NCBI GenBank assembly: GCA_958510825.1
Contig: OY294047.1
Coordinates: 53,303,365-53,367,364, forward strand
DNA from: Brachypterus glaber
Lineage: Eukaryota; Arthropoda; Insecta; Coleoptera; Kateretidae
DNA length: 64,000 nt
Direction of reading: 5' to 3'
Of the stretch, positions 32,201 through 41,559 are shown one piece after another. A program made the translations under genes and the position numbers. The notes beneath the pieces are model-generated. The model was not told the DNA's origin. It ran no database searches and worked only from the letters and a program-made list of their open reading frames with translations. The number at the start of each line of letters is the position of its first letter. Position 1 is the first letter of the stretch.

Positions 32201-34152
32201 CCGAATCTAAAAATATCGTCGATAGTGAAATACTGCCACAGATAACTCAAGTTTTTAATGACATAGAAAAAAATATGCACGCCCTTATCGAAAAAACTAA
32301 TCAGAAAAGAAAAGAAGTTGAAGATAAAGAAGAAGAGTTAGATAAAATGAAGGCTAAATTAAAGAAAAACAATCTTTTGAACGGGCTTTTTGGTGCTTTT
32401 AAGCTTTTAGGAAAAGCATTAAGTTTTTTAGGTCCGATAGGAAAGGCTGTTAGTGCAGGTGTTTCAATAGTAGGAAGCATTGGCCAGGCTGCTACAGATA
32501 TGACAGATCAAGTAACCTCATTTGTGCAAGAAGCATCACAAGGAGTGAATGCAGATTTAATTTCAAATTTTGAATCTTTAACTCATGATATGGACTTTGT
32601 AGGAAAACAAATAGATACCTGGAAAAACACAAGTGCGAAAGTAAAAAAAGATGTTACGGACATTAAAAAATATATAGGTGAGCAAAAACAAGCTTTTAAA
32701 GATAGAAAAAAATGGCTAAACGCTGATGCGGTAAAGGGTAAACTTATGAACAAACTGGACGGTTTAAAAGGGGCAGCAGGTATGGCAAAAGCTGTAAGTG
32801 TGGCTCAAACAGGTTTAAGTATAGGGAAAAAGTTATTTGGAAAAGACGAAAATACAAATCAACTTGAACAGGCAGACAGGCAAATAAGACAACAAAAGAA
32901 TTCAATAAATGAATTTGGAAATAGTATACATAATACACTTATTCCAATGATGAGAGGCTTGGAAACAAATATAGAAAATATGGGCAAAACTTTGGAAGGA
33001 AAATCAAAAGCACAGCTTATTTCTATGCAAGCTAAAATTTCAGTTGCTTTAGAAAAAGTTTCACAAGAAATGACGAAAATGACTCACCAATTTGATGAAA
33101 GCATATCGGAACAATTAACACAGTGTATAAATCGATTAAAACTATCTGTCAAGGCCATGATTCAAACATATGAGGCTATAGCAGGATCTCAAGACAGAGC
33201 TGACACAGCCAATTTTATAGCATCAGTAAGTGCAGATAGGGCACTGAGAGGTAAAATAGATGATCCCAAAATAAGCAGGGCCATTGATAAGTTAGATCTT
33301 ATAATTAAGTCCAATCTTTTTTTGGAACAATATGATAGAGCCATGAATGCATTTATCCAATATGTATTTCCATTTGCAGATTTGTATTTAAAAAAGTTTT
33401 CCTTACCTAATAACCTAATAGTAGATACTGGAATAGAGGCGTTGGTAAGTAAGGCTGCTGAAAAAATCGAGCATATAAAAAGTGCTATAATGGAATCTAC
33501 TGTAACAATAAATAAATACGACAAAGGTTTGCATAGCAAAATTGAATTTAACAGTAATAATAGCCAACCTTTTATGGTATGGAGATATAACAGAATTGAA
33601 CTTTCCCTATCAAAACTATTAGAAGGAGAAAAGATATTACTAAACGCTGATATAACAAAAGGTGTGAAGAAAAACGCAATTAAATTTAATGAAATAGGAA
33701 TTCATTTTAATCTTGAGGATGAAACAAAGCAACACGAGTTTGACAAACAACTAGAAAAATTTGAAATTGCATTAACACATAACGGCGACTCGTATTATAA
33801 GTGCGATAGTAAATATTTCATGATGTTAAGTGACGTTGAAACTATAATTTATTCATTTAAAAGGGATAAAAATGGTATCCCTGTAAATAAAAATGTTGTA
33901 TTTGACAAATTAAAAGATAATGATTATGTATTAAGCCCGTATGCAACATGGAGTATTCAACTTTTACCTGTAAAAACTTCATTTAGTATATTAGCTAAAT
34001 ACAAGCAAGAAATAATTGATATCGAATTAGAAGGGCGTGGGCAATTTCTAGATCAAGATATCAATGTTTGTAATGATAATTTGGAGAATTATTATAAACT
34101 GGATAATACTACCACGGATTTAAACCGAGTAAATTTTGAAGATATAAAATAG
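29230..34152 (+). CDS. Large GTPase-like / collagen-like / coiled-coil protein, 1,640 aa, unrecognised family
   Basis: A single uninterrupted exon. Residues 32-40 are a Walker A loop (GNDCSGKTT), 99-102 a G3-like DCPG and 173-176 a TKVE resembling G4 TKxD: a P-loop GTPase-like domain of about 250 residues. About 250-600 is helical and Asn/Lys-rich. About 603-655 and 703-760 are two glycine-rich stretches (GRPGKPGHPAG; GGKGGYGGLKGD; GEGGKGGTGGKGG). About 990-1048 is a charged coiled coil running into a hydrophobic segment (1049-1090; LLGKALSFLGPIGKAVSAGV). A second apolar stretch is near 1180-1205, more coiled coil follows to about 1400, and the last 200 residues look beta-rich (LSPYATWSIQL). 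No signal peptide, so cytosolic entry is likely. Start chosen at 29230 because a splice acceptor ends at 29227; the frame is open back to 29128. Helix-hairpin-helix around an apolar stretch recalls membrane-acting or pore-forming helical proteins, but that is inference. Intact in a decayed neighbourhood, so probably selected or recently acquired. Confidence 0.85.
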   Translation: MEDSEITKLVLSVLKNEQKEEKIEREAVLVLGNDCSGKTTLVQYIAGNIDELNSVKLGSKIIISDTNNKIDRGCFRPRTPKTIYPELVIDKKHGVSFYDCPGFSNNVSHALSSIYSIKNLIDKIVYIKFVFTIPYYSVQSASDREDYMDMAIAATNIIKDLDTFNKSIALVVTKVENVYYVNGKSKSLYLDETVKSDVVHFLTVVCNFLRQLINDKKVSPDTAKIYENVIKFNKILLVEEGKDYPRIGLFRRPERPGRLRHMEVIKKEPLVKLHQKLQFIESSKEYFNFRNTMPAHIKKKIPAIVKGINEEIKSDVVKVGQGITKQFFNTEQNTHDTNKLYEHFRDEYTKILNPKKYMQSFMENINNNNNKDLISILHNNRYVNYLHNASGQPSNETVNWDISLKNITQYLNDSQKFYLFMNKLTVIITTYEIQKNINIDDINSLKHQININGNKPLNVSDLDLKPILNKTNDKELIKSYNEVKHLSVSTFKLKQFDKTLTVAQKQMSKDVKHVCKDGSLKLMGENVRLSDKNKAYECVYKSIEYIALNTMIFDVDLDETGNETSVYIIAPTWKVEGQRNIILDGVPAEDYPINETAKIQENGRPGKPGHPAGNLLGIAETFIDSQNLKISAVGGRGGRGQIGGEGKKGNDAKEPLPLDEKFMTGFKGEDYKNLGKCHNEQYDEQTWKDRFRLRKASYRDIWCDGLPGDQGMDGGKGGYGGLKGDIRVISLKHKGSIIYDIRDGALGEGGKGGTGGKGGRDSNKYQVRLGVKKCTPHCKWDKNNIEKLQYSFKEIDKEPRKSSAKDGNVGVKDANIEGMIKAKNSGLFNPPMAVNNFKNFLIECLVDNTNEKNLREFKIKLENDNQVKQLYNALELLNELEGLESQFYKLNQQIKFLPFYENFLSRNNEFPIKINTSISKDERRIIEFLHPATLGKICSIKNNFASNLIVNLNGYLDLILFNMKKLKQVSNLEAINNQQQAFNDKIEKEITESKNIVDSEILPQITQVFNDIEKNMHALIEKTNQKRKEVEDKEEELDKMKAKLKKNNLLNGLFGAFKLLGKALSFLGPIGKAVSAGVSIVGSIGQAATDMTDQVTSFVQEASQGVNADLISNFESLTHDMDFVGKQIDTWKNTSAKVKKDVTDIKKYIGEQKQAFKDRKKWLNADAVKGKLMNKLDGLKGAAGMAKAVSVAQTGLSIGKKLFGKDENTNQLEQADRQIRQQKNSINEFGNSIHNTLIPMMRGLETNIENMGKTLEGKSKAQLISMQAKISVALEKVSQEMTKMTHQFDESISEQLTQCINRLKLSVKAMIQTYEAIAGSQDRADTANFIASVSADRALRGKIDDPKISRAIDKLDLIIKSNLFLEQYDRAMNAFIQYVFPFADLYLKKFSLPNNLIVDTGIEALVSKAAEKIEHIKSAIMESTVTINKYDKGLHSKIEFNSNNSQPFMVWRYNRIELSLSKLLEGEKILLNADITKGVKKNAIKFNEIGIHFNLEDETKQHEFDKQLEKFEIALTHNGDSYYKCDSKYFMMLSDVETIIYSFKRDKNGIPVNKNVVFDKLKDNDYVLSPYATWSIQLLPVKTSFSILAKYKQEIIDIELEGRGQFLDQDINVCNDNLENYYKLDNTTTDLNRVNFEDIK

Positions 34153-34188
34153 GAGATAAAGTTTGTGCAAAGCTGCAAGAACTTTGCG

Positions 34189-34194
34189 AATAAA
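34189..34194 (+). other. Likely polyadenylation signal of the large gene
   Basis: AATAAA lies 36 bases after the TAG stop. Two further overlapping AATAAA hexamers are at 34357-34366. The first gives a very short 3' untranslated region; either may be used. Confidence 0.45.
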
Positions 34195-35165
34195 CTTTAC
34201 ACTGCGATAATTCAAGAATGCTTAGACATCTATCTAAAAATCTGGGCCAACAATTTTCTATTTAGTAAAAAATATACGTGATTCAAGTTCCCGGTTAGTG
34301 ACAAACCACAGTGGTTAAATTTATCATATTTTATTGTGGGTACTTTTAAGGCTGATAATAAATAAACAGGATAAAATTCGATCCAATAGCTAGTTTTTAA
34401 GATACGAGATACGACGTTAAATGTGTTTTGTGCGATAAATGTTTTTAAAAGGTTTTCCGTACACATTTGAAGTTTTATAAAATAATTTCCTATTCAAATT
34501 CCGATGTAAAAATGTATTACCTTAAAAATTCTAAACAAAATTGCGACGTTAAAGCTGATAACCAATATTGTAAAAAAGTCTGACTACACAAGCCTGGCTA
34601 CACCCTTGTTTGTGACTTGACAAAAACTTTATTGATACTGTTAAAACGCTTGCCACCATATGAAAAATACTGTGGCTGTCTCTGGCTCAGCCCTTGTTTT
34701 TTATTTTTCACATACACTTATGTCGGAGACTCAAAAAAAAACTGCAAGCTAATTTTTTTTTTAGTTATGTAAATTAAATTTTTATAATGTGGTTAAAATA
34801 ATTTTTCAAGTCAATTTAACTATTTTGTTTTAGTTTTCGTAAAAAAATGTTTTTTGTCTTTCCTACTATCTCAAAAACGAGACGTGTGATTTTTTAAGGT
34901 CAGATTCGGGTTTTTTGCACCTTTTAGTTATTAAGAAAGGTATAGTTTAAAATAATTGCAAAAATTCTAGTTTAATTTTGCCCTTTGTAATTCTACACCT
35001 TATTATGCCTTTTTACTAGCCAATGAATCGAATTTTATCCTACATATTTATGATAAGCTTAAAAAGTACTTTAGTAGCAAAGTATCAAAATTCCCGCGCT
35101 CTAGAAATATCATAGTATAAAAATATTTCACATAGGACTTGCATTTTTAATCCGACTCTATACAA
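34195..35165. other. No gene seen
   Basis: AT-rich flank of the large gene. The small minus-strand frame here shows no recognisable protein. 35140-35165 (ATTTTTAATCCGACTCTATA) is the left flank of a dispersed repeat that recurs at 49908 without the transposon now filling 35172-36930. Confidence 0.4.
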
Positions 35166-35578
35166 AATATACAGGGTTATTCACGGAAGTGGCCTATTAA
35201 AAGTTTATGGAGAACGAATAATTTTAAAAATCTGATTCTGCACTTTGGGATTTTTGAATATGGCCAATCGATTAAAAATATTTTCATGTCACTTCCTGTT
35301 GTACCGGAAGTGGCACTCAACTCTGATTTTTTAAATGGAACACCTCATATATTTTTAAAATCTGCATTAAATTTGCTTTATTTTGATATGTAACACTTTA
35401 TATCTATCTCCTGTAGTTTTTGAGTTATCAAGTTTTTAGCGAAAAATTATCAAATTCAAGCACCCCTAAATAAATTAATTTTTCCTTGATTTTTTAAATT
35501 GGAGAAAAGTTTTTTTGTGGTTTACACAATAATACTTCACCGAATTATCTTAAGCCGAAAAATACCCTAAAATTTATA

Positions 35579-36528
35579 CAGGGTGTCTCAGAAAGCAGGT
35601 CAAATCTAACAAATTTAAAATAGCCATAACTCATTTTTTTTTAATGCCACCCTATAGTTTTTTTTTATTTAGTTAAATAGAGAATTAAATTTTCTTTAAA
35701 ATGAATATAGATACCCTACACCTAACATTAACCGTTTTCGAGTTATTTGCAAATTATTGTGAAAAAGGCGTATTTCTGTAAATTTTTAAAGTTCTATTTA
35801 ATCAAGTAGGCCGGTAAATGTCATTTCATTTTTATTTTTTTAACTTAAATGTCATCGTGATAAATTAGAGTTAAATAATGGAAGAGGCTTATTCTTACCC
35901 TGTTATTTTGGATTTATTTGCTATTTTTAATGAAAATTAATAGAACCTGCAGAAAATTTAATAAAAAATATCCTGATTTATGAAGTCTGTCATCTAAAAA
36001 ATTTAGAAGGATTCACACAAATTTTTCCCAATTTGGAAAAGAAAACGCAGTGAAATCTCTGACAAAACCAATTAGAAGCAACGCAGATAATGAAGTCAAT
36101 GTTTTGGGTTACTTTTATGCTCATCCACAAGGCTAAATTCTTGGAGCTAGTCAAGACTTGGAAATTTCCTGTTCAAGCATCCAAAGAATCTAAAAAAACC
36201 ACAAGATGCACAATTACAAAAAGAAAAAAGTACAGTCCTTAAAACCTGATGATTTTTAAAAATATTTTAGCTAACGTCAAAAGGGACTTTACTTTTAAAT
36301 TAAATTGATTAACAAGTATAACAAATTTTAACAGAAATACGGCTTTTTCACAATAATTTGCAAATAACTCGAAAACGGAATATTAGGTATAGGGTATCCC
36401 ATACTCATTTTAAAGCAAATTTAATTCTTTATTTAGCTAAATAAAAATATATATAGAGTGCTATTAAAAAAAATGATTTATGGCTATTTCAAATTTATTA
36501 GATTTGACCTGCTTTCTGAGACACCCTG
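35579..36528. mobile_element. Inner mariner-type element inserted at the palindrome centre
   Basis: CAGGGTGTCTCAGAAAGCAG and CTGCTTTCTGAGACACCCTG are the terminal repeats, with TA duplicated on each side (35577-35578, 36529-36530). The repeats extend inward for about 230 bases (ATAGCCATAACTCATTTTTT, AACTCGAAAACGG). It encloses a mariner-type transposase remnant at 35878-36270. Confidence 0.8.
35878..36270 (+). pseudogene. N-terminal fragment of a mariner-type (DDE_3) transposase
   Basis: The frame opens MEEAYSYPVILDLFAIFNEN then hits TAA. Beyond it, with shifts, come FPNLEKKTAVKSLTKPI-like sequence, then NEVNVLGYFYAHPQG, a stop, LGASQDLEISCSSIQRI, and KNHKMHNYKKKKVQSLKP. The order matches the paired helix-turn-helix N-terminus of insect mariner-like transposases: an 'A..NP..S.R..S...GIS..SV.RIL..HK.HPYK' type run before the catalytic domain. 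Several stops and frameshifts are present and the DDE domain is missing. It ties the CAGGGTG(T) terminal repeats to the mariner group. Recognition is from memory of the family. Confidence 0.65.
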
Positions 36529-36934
36529 TATAAATTTTGGGTTCTTTTTCCGCTTAGGCTAATTCGGTTAAGTATTATTGAGTAAATACTACAAAACAAC
36601 TTTTCTCCAAATTAAAAAATGAAGGAGAAATTATTTTTTTAGGGGTGATTGAATTTGCTAATTTTTCGCTAAAAACTTGAATAATGCAAAAACTAGCAGA
36701 TATAAAGATAAAGTATTACACATCAAAATAAAGAAAATTTAATGCGAATTTTAAAAATATAAAGGATGTTCCATTTAAAAAAAACAAAGTTGAGTGTCAC
36801 TTCCGCACAAGCATGAAAATAGTTTTAATCCATTGGCCATATTAAAAAACCCCAAAGTGCAAAATATCAGATTTTTAAAATTATTGGTTCTCCATAAACT
36901 TTTAATAGACCACTTCCGTGGATAACCCTGTATA

Positions 36935-37145
36935 AGTATCTTTTATGCTTTAAAATCTCGTTAATTACAGGAACTATTTTATTAATTAGAATAATTACTA
37001 AACATATTAAACAATGAACTATTTTTTTATTTTATCAAATGTAATTAGCTATAGTTTTAATTAAAGGTGTCAGGTACGTTTAAAGTTTGGGTTTTATTTT
37101 TGAATCATTTCGTCCCTTTAATTACCCTGCAAAAAAGGACCTAAT
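36935..37145. repeat. Dispersed repeat shared with 49.9 kb
   Basis: TACAGGAACTATTTTATTAA through CAAATGTAATTAGCTATAGT and TTTTAATTAAAGG matches 49925-50033. In the other copy a TTAA-type end follows the last TTAA directly; here the sequence continues uninterrupted and shows the empty site. Confidence 0.6.
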
Positions 37146-37541
37146 ACTCACAGTGCGACCCTGCATTTTATAAGTTTTAAGAGATGTGCACCAAAAGTTT
37201 TTTTTAGATTAATAAAATAGGTTTATTGGTTATTAAAAATCACTATGTTTAAAAATCGCAACAGATCCTTTTGATAATTTAAAGCCTATTTTAATATTTT
37301 TTTTTATTTTCATTTTTTTTAAACTCTTTTAAACGTATTATCTTGCCTAATAAACTTATTTAAAAAAAATTACGCTAGTGAGCCCTTCAGTGAACCTTAA
37401 AAAAAGTTTAAACAATTATAAATCCTATTAAATACCATTTATTGCGCGTTAATACCTGAATTAAATTACAAATTAGTATTGTATTTTTCTTGAACATCTA
37501 AAAACTAAAAACTTTTAAAAAACGTTACCTTAAAAACTAAA

Positions 37542-37907
37542 TTAAATCCTATTAGATGAAAATTCAATAACTGCCTTTAAAAGTTGCTGACCATAGCGTG
37601 GGTCGTTAACATTATTCATTTTGTGTTTATTCCAGACAGTAAGGAATTCTCTGTGAATAGACTCCCCAGCCTGTTCTGACCAAATTCCTAAGCCACTCTC
37701 TAAATAGGGAACACTGTCTTTATGGTGATGCAATATGCAATGAATTTTAGGAGTTTTTGATACCCCGGAATCATTTAAAACTGCTTCCAGATGTTTGAGA
37801 TCTGATTCGAGTTGTACTTCAGTTTTTTTTGTACCGAAACATTTATCGACGATTTTGTTCATCACATTGAATGACGCAACAAATGGCATAACCAGAACTT
37901 GATTCAC
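37542..37907 (-). pseudogene. Inverted duplicate of the transposase C-terminus
   Basis: 121 codons on the minus strand that are the mirror of the last 120 of the plus-strand frame at 38019-38774, with a few substitutions (for example MPFVAS instead of MSSVAS, GTKKTE instead of GTTKTE). It has no start region of its own and arises from the arm duplication. Confidence 0.75.
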
Positions 37908-38018
37908 ATTTCCCAGTACTTCTTTTGATTTTAATTCATTGGCATGCTTTAGGAGCTTTCTACAAGCATTGCAACGTCAACCTATCCTTGCCCCTATTGT
38001 CATTTTTCTCTGCAAGAA

Positions 38019-38774
38019 ATGAGAGCGTATAAATCTGCTGCCAAGGAGCTAAGAACCTATGGTGATTTGGAAATTAATTTTAATAAATTTAGTTTATCAT
38101 TAGATAAGAACATTAAAAGAGCCAAAGAGTCTTTTAGTGTTGTCAATAAACCTTTGTTTGAAGAGAACGAAAATGTGCGAGTTTTTCAGAAGTGCATCAT
38201 ACCTGAATTACATTTGCTGCAAGGATTTGTGAATCACCTCTTTTGGAAAGGCCTGGTCCCATTGCTGGGAAGAGAGAACGCTCTTAAATGGCCCAAGAAT
38301 TTAAATATAATTGCCAAGAATTATCAAGGAGAAATTTTCGATGGCAATGCTTGTAGAAAGCTCCTAAAGCATGCCAATGAATTAACATCAAAAGAAGTAC
38401 TGGGAAATGTGAATCAAGTTCTGGTTATGTCATCTGTTGCGTCATTCAATGTGATGAACAAAATCGTCGATAAATGTTTCGGTACAACAAAAACTGAAGT
38501 ACAACTCGAATCAGATCTCAAACATCTGGAAGCAGTTTTAAATGATTCCGGGGTATCAAAAACTCCTAAAATTCATTGCATATTGCATCACCATAAAGAC
38601 AGTGTTCCCTATTTAGAGAGTGGCTTAGGAATTTGGTCAGAACAGGCTGGGGAGTCTATTCACAGAGAATTCCTTACTGTCTGGAATAAACACAAAATGA
38701 ATAATGTTAACGACCCACGCTATGGTCAGCAACTTTTAAAGGCAGTTATTGAATTTTCATCTAATAGGATTTAA
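38019..38774 (+). pseudogene. C-terminal part of an unassigned DNA transposase
   Basis: 251 codons to a stop at the end of the right arm. The frame is open upstream of the ATG at 38019 through YPCPYCHFSLQE, a Cys-x-x-Cys zinc-binding-type motif, up to the arm junction, so the ATG is internal and the N-terminus is lost. Motifs: IIPELHLLQGFVNHLFW, then TPKIHCILHHHKDSV, GLGIWSEQAGESIHREF and a C-terminal YGQQLLKAVIEFSSNRI. I recall this P.LH..LG..NHL / K.H....H / GLG..SEQA.ES.H order from repeat-associated proteins of cnidarians and insects, but cannot name the superfamily. The almost unmutated frame on both arms means the duplication was recent. Confidence 0.6.
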
Positions 38775-39299
38775 TTTAGTTTTTAAGGTAACGTTTTTTA
38801 AAAGTTTTTAGTTTTTAGATGTTTAAGAAAAATACAATACTAATTTGTAATTTAATTCAGGTATTAACGCGCAATAAATGGTATTTAATAGGATTTATAA
38901 TTGTTTAAACTTTTTTTAAGGTTCACTGAAGGGCTCACTAGCGTAATTTTTTTTAAATAAGTTTATTAGGCGAGATAATACGTTTAAAAGAGTCTTAAAA
39001 AAAAATGAAAATAAAAAAAAATTTTAAAATAGGCTTTAAATTATCAAAAGGATCTGTTGCGATTTTTAAACATAGTGATTTTTAATAACCAATAAACCTA
39101 TTTTATTAATCTAAAAAAAACTTTTGGTGCACATCTCTTAAAACTATAAAATTGCAGGGTCGCACTGTGTACTATTATACATTTTTAAAATGACATTTTG
39201 ACGGTGGGCTTTTTGCCGAAAATCGATATTTGACGTCTGTCAAAGCTTTTTTTAAATTTTCCCAATAATAGTTATTTATGGTACTATAGTACCACTATA

Positions 39300-39488
39300 G
39301 TGGGTAAAGCGAGAGGTAAACCGCAGAGGTATTTAGGTGTACAAATTGGAGGAAATCTTTGAAGGTTACGAGAAAATCTTTAAAGATTTCCTCCTTTTCT
39401 GAGAAAATCTTTGAAGGTTAAGAGGAAATCTTTGAAGATTTCCTCCTAAAGGTGTACAAAATTTTGTCAGCGGTTTACCCCTCGGGGT
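39300..39488. mobile_element. Small element of GAGGAAATCTTTGAAGG repeats
   Basis: Ends GGTAAAGCGAGAGGTAAACC and GGTTTACCCCTCGGGGTAAAG, inside them AGGTGTACAAA on both sides, and a centre of three AAATCTTTGAAGGTT units with GATTTCCTCC complements. This is a local hairpin-forming repeat. Its absence from the opposite arm shows it arrived after the palindrome formed. Confidence 0.55.
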
Positions 39489-39655
39489 AAAGTAAGAATA
39501 TTAAACCATTCGGCCTACGGCCGTCGCGACGCGTCGTGGGCCAAACATTCTTTCGTGGACAATATCTATTTGCCTACGTGTGCCATACAAAATTTTATCC
39601 AATACATTTGTAATCATAAGAAAATGCGATTTTTAATTATTCCTTTTTATGTATA

Positions 39656-40304
39656 CAGGGTGATCAGTAACTGCCATGCAAAAATATGAAAAAAAGTTTC
39701 TATTAAGGTTGTTCCGGAAATGAGCCCTAAGAGAGCTACGGCCCTTCGAACATGACATATTGAATGGGGAACAAAAGCATCAATAAAATTTTAATGCTGC
39801 AGGGTGATTCTTCATTTAAACCTGAGCAAAAAAGTATTCTTCACCAAAACACCTAAATTTAATATTAAAGGAGTAATAGCCTTTTAAAAAGTAACGTTTT
39901 TGGTGGCACAAAATGTTACTTCCTCTTAGATGCATTTTTTTTAAAACGGTTGCTTCTACAGTATTACACTATATGACATTTTTTTATGTATTTTTAATCA
40001 AGGAATCCATACTTAAAAAAAAAATCCAAAAAAGTACAAATAAAAAGTTTAGGGCAAAAATTTGTTAAGCCTAATACATTTTCCCGTCTAGGAACGGCTC
40101 TGGATAAATTCAAAAAAATAAATTCACATAAACTTATTGCCCTTATTAATACTATTATACATGCAAAAGCTCGTCGCTCTATCTCAAAGGGTACGAGAGT
40201 TATTAACTAAAAACCTTATTTTGATTACAATTTTAAAGGGCCTTTATGAGATTTTTTTTATTATTTTTGGATGCAGAATCACCTCTTAAATTTTGGCATG
40301 CCTG
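39656..40304. mobile_element. CAGGGTG-family element nested in the 39283-41475 palindrome
   Basis: Starts CAGGGTGATCAGTAACTGCC, ends TTTGGCATGCCTG; the same subfamily as 935-1665 (CCGGAAATGAGCCCTAAG, GCAGGGTGATTCTTCATTTA). The right arm of the host palindrome gives the empty site (TTATGTACACACAATG) against TTATGTATA and TACAATG here, consistent with a TA target. Confidence 0.75.
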
Positions 40305-41559
40305 TTATACAATGTTTTATTTCATTATGGCCGGTGTAATAGTAGGCGGCTACGGTATAAAAAAAAACAATTGCAAGTTTGACAGTTTAAAATCAAGAAT
40401 GATTTTACCGAGTAGCGGTTATATGCAGCTCCTTGTGCCGCGCCATACTAAACTGCGCATGCGAATGCGATGACCATTTTTCAATATATTAAATAATAAA
40501 TTATTTTAAATAAAAACCAATTTTTTACACCCAAATCAAAAGAAAAGTATGAAATTTTTGAAAATTGGAGAAAATTCAACTTTGAGGTTAAGATTGCGAT
40601 TTAATGGCTTTTAAAAAGTAAGTGGTTTGTAAAAAAACTGCCTTTTCTAAAAAGTGAGGTAAAAATATTACTCACGTTGCTAGGGGAGACGTGAGAATTT
40701 ATAAACAATGAATAAAATGTGAATTTACCAAGGTAAATTGACGACAGTCTTTATATTAATAAAGGACTTTTATCAAATACATCAATATAAAGATCTAGTT
40801 TACTGTCGTCAATTTACCTAAGGAAATTAACATTTTATTCATTGTTTATAAATTGTCTCACGTCTCCTCTGGCAACGTAATATTTTTACCCTACGCTTTT
40901 AGAAAAGGCAGTTTTTTTTACAAAATACTTACTTATTAGAGGGTGTGTGGGTTTATCCCGGGATCACATTTAACTGATCTTACAAGCCAAACAGCTAAAA
41001 TTAACAGTAACAATTTCATCATTTTAAACGCCATAATATTGCAATCCTAATCTTAAAATTGAAATTTCTCCAATTATAATTGATAATTATCAAAAATTTT
41101 ATACTCGCTTTCGTATTTTTCTTTTGATTTGGGTGATAGTGCCAGTATTAAAAGTAGTCACTTTTGCTTCTTCCAGAATATGTCCAGGGACAAAAACACT
41201 ATTTTCATCCTTAAAGTCCATTTTTAAATTGAGAATAACGCCACGCGGTAAATTTTGATTTTAAACTTGTTGTAGCGTAGCTGCCTACTATTACAGCGGC
41301 CATAATAAAATAAAACATTGTGTGTACATAAAAAACCATTATTAAAAATCTCATTTTCTTATGATTACAAATGTATTGGATAAAATTTTGTATGGCACAC
41401 GTGGTTAAATAGATATTGTCCACTCAAGAATATTCTTGAGTGGACAATATCTTACTTTAGCCACTACATAGTACCACAAATAACTATTTTTGAAATGAAA
41501 TGGATCCAAATAATAATTTAATTCGTTTAAAAAATAGAATCAAGTAAAATGTTCAGCAA

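Larger units (their letters stand above)
35172..36930. mobile_element. Outer palindromic element, TA-flanked, CAGGGTTATCCACGGAAGTG type
   Basis: The left end CAGGGTTATTCACGGAAGTG and right end CACTTCCGTGGATAACCCTG are inverted copies with TATA at both edges. The arms (35172-35578 and 36529-36930) share AAAGTTTATGGAGAACGAAT, GCACTTTGGGATTTTTGAAT and CCGGAAGTGGCACTCAACT. Another element is inserted precisely where the arms meet. TA flanks and the CAGGGT start suggest a mariner-type non-autonomous family. Confidence 0.75.
37151..39167. mobile_element. Transposon made by inverted duplication of its 3' half
   Basis: Arms of 824 bases (37151-37974 and 38344-39167) are almost perfectly complementary; termini CAGTGCGACCCTGCATTTTA and its complement. 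The unique 369-base spacer continues the reading frame that starts in the right arm. So the 5' half of an original transposon has been replaced by an inverted copy of its 3' half. TIR begins CAGTG; I could not see a clear target duplication. Confidence 0.8.
39283..41475. mobile_element. 2.2-kb palindromic element carrying two insertions in its left arm
   Basis: Left TACTATAGTACCACTATAGTG and right CACTACATAGTACC-type ends. GTGCCATACAAAATTTTATC (39580) pairs with GATAAAATTTTGTATGGCAC (41381); TTTTATTTCATTATGGCCG (40315) with its partner at 41295; a perfect hairpin centre at 40700-40860 (TTTACCAAGGTAAATTGACG). The left arm contains the 39300-39488 hairpin and the 39656-40304 element, both absent from the right arm. 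The right terminus ends in a 32-base perfect palindrome (TTGTCCACTCAAGAATATTC and its mirror). Confidence 0.7.
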
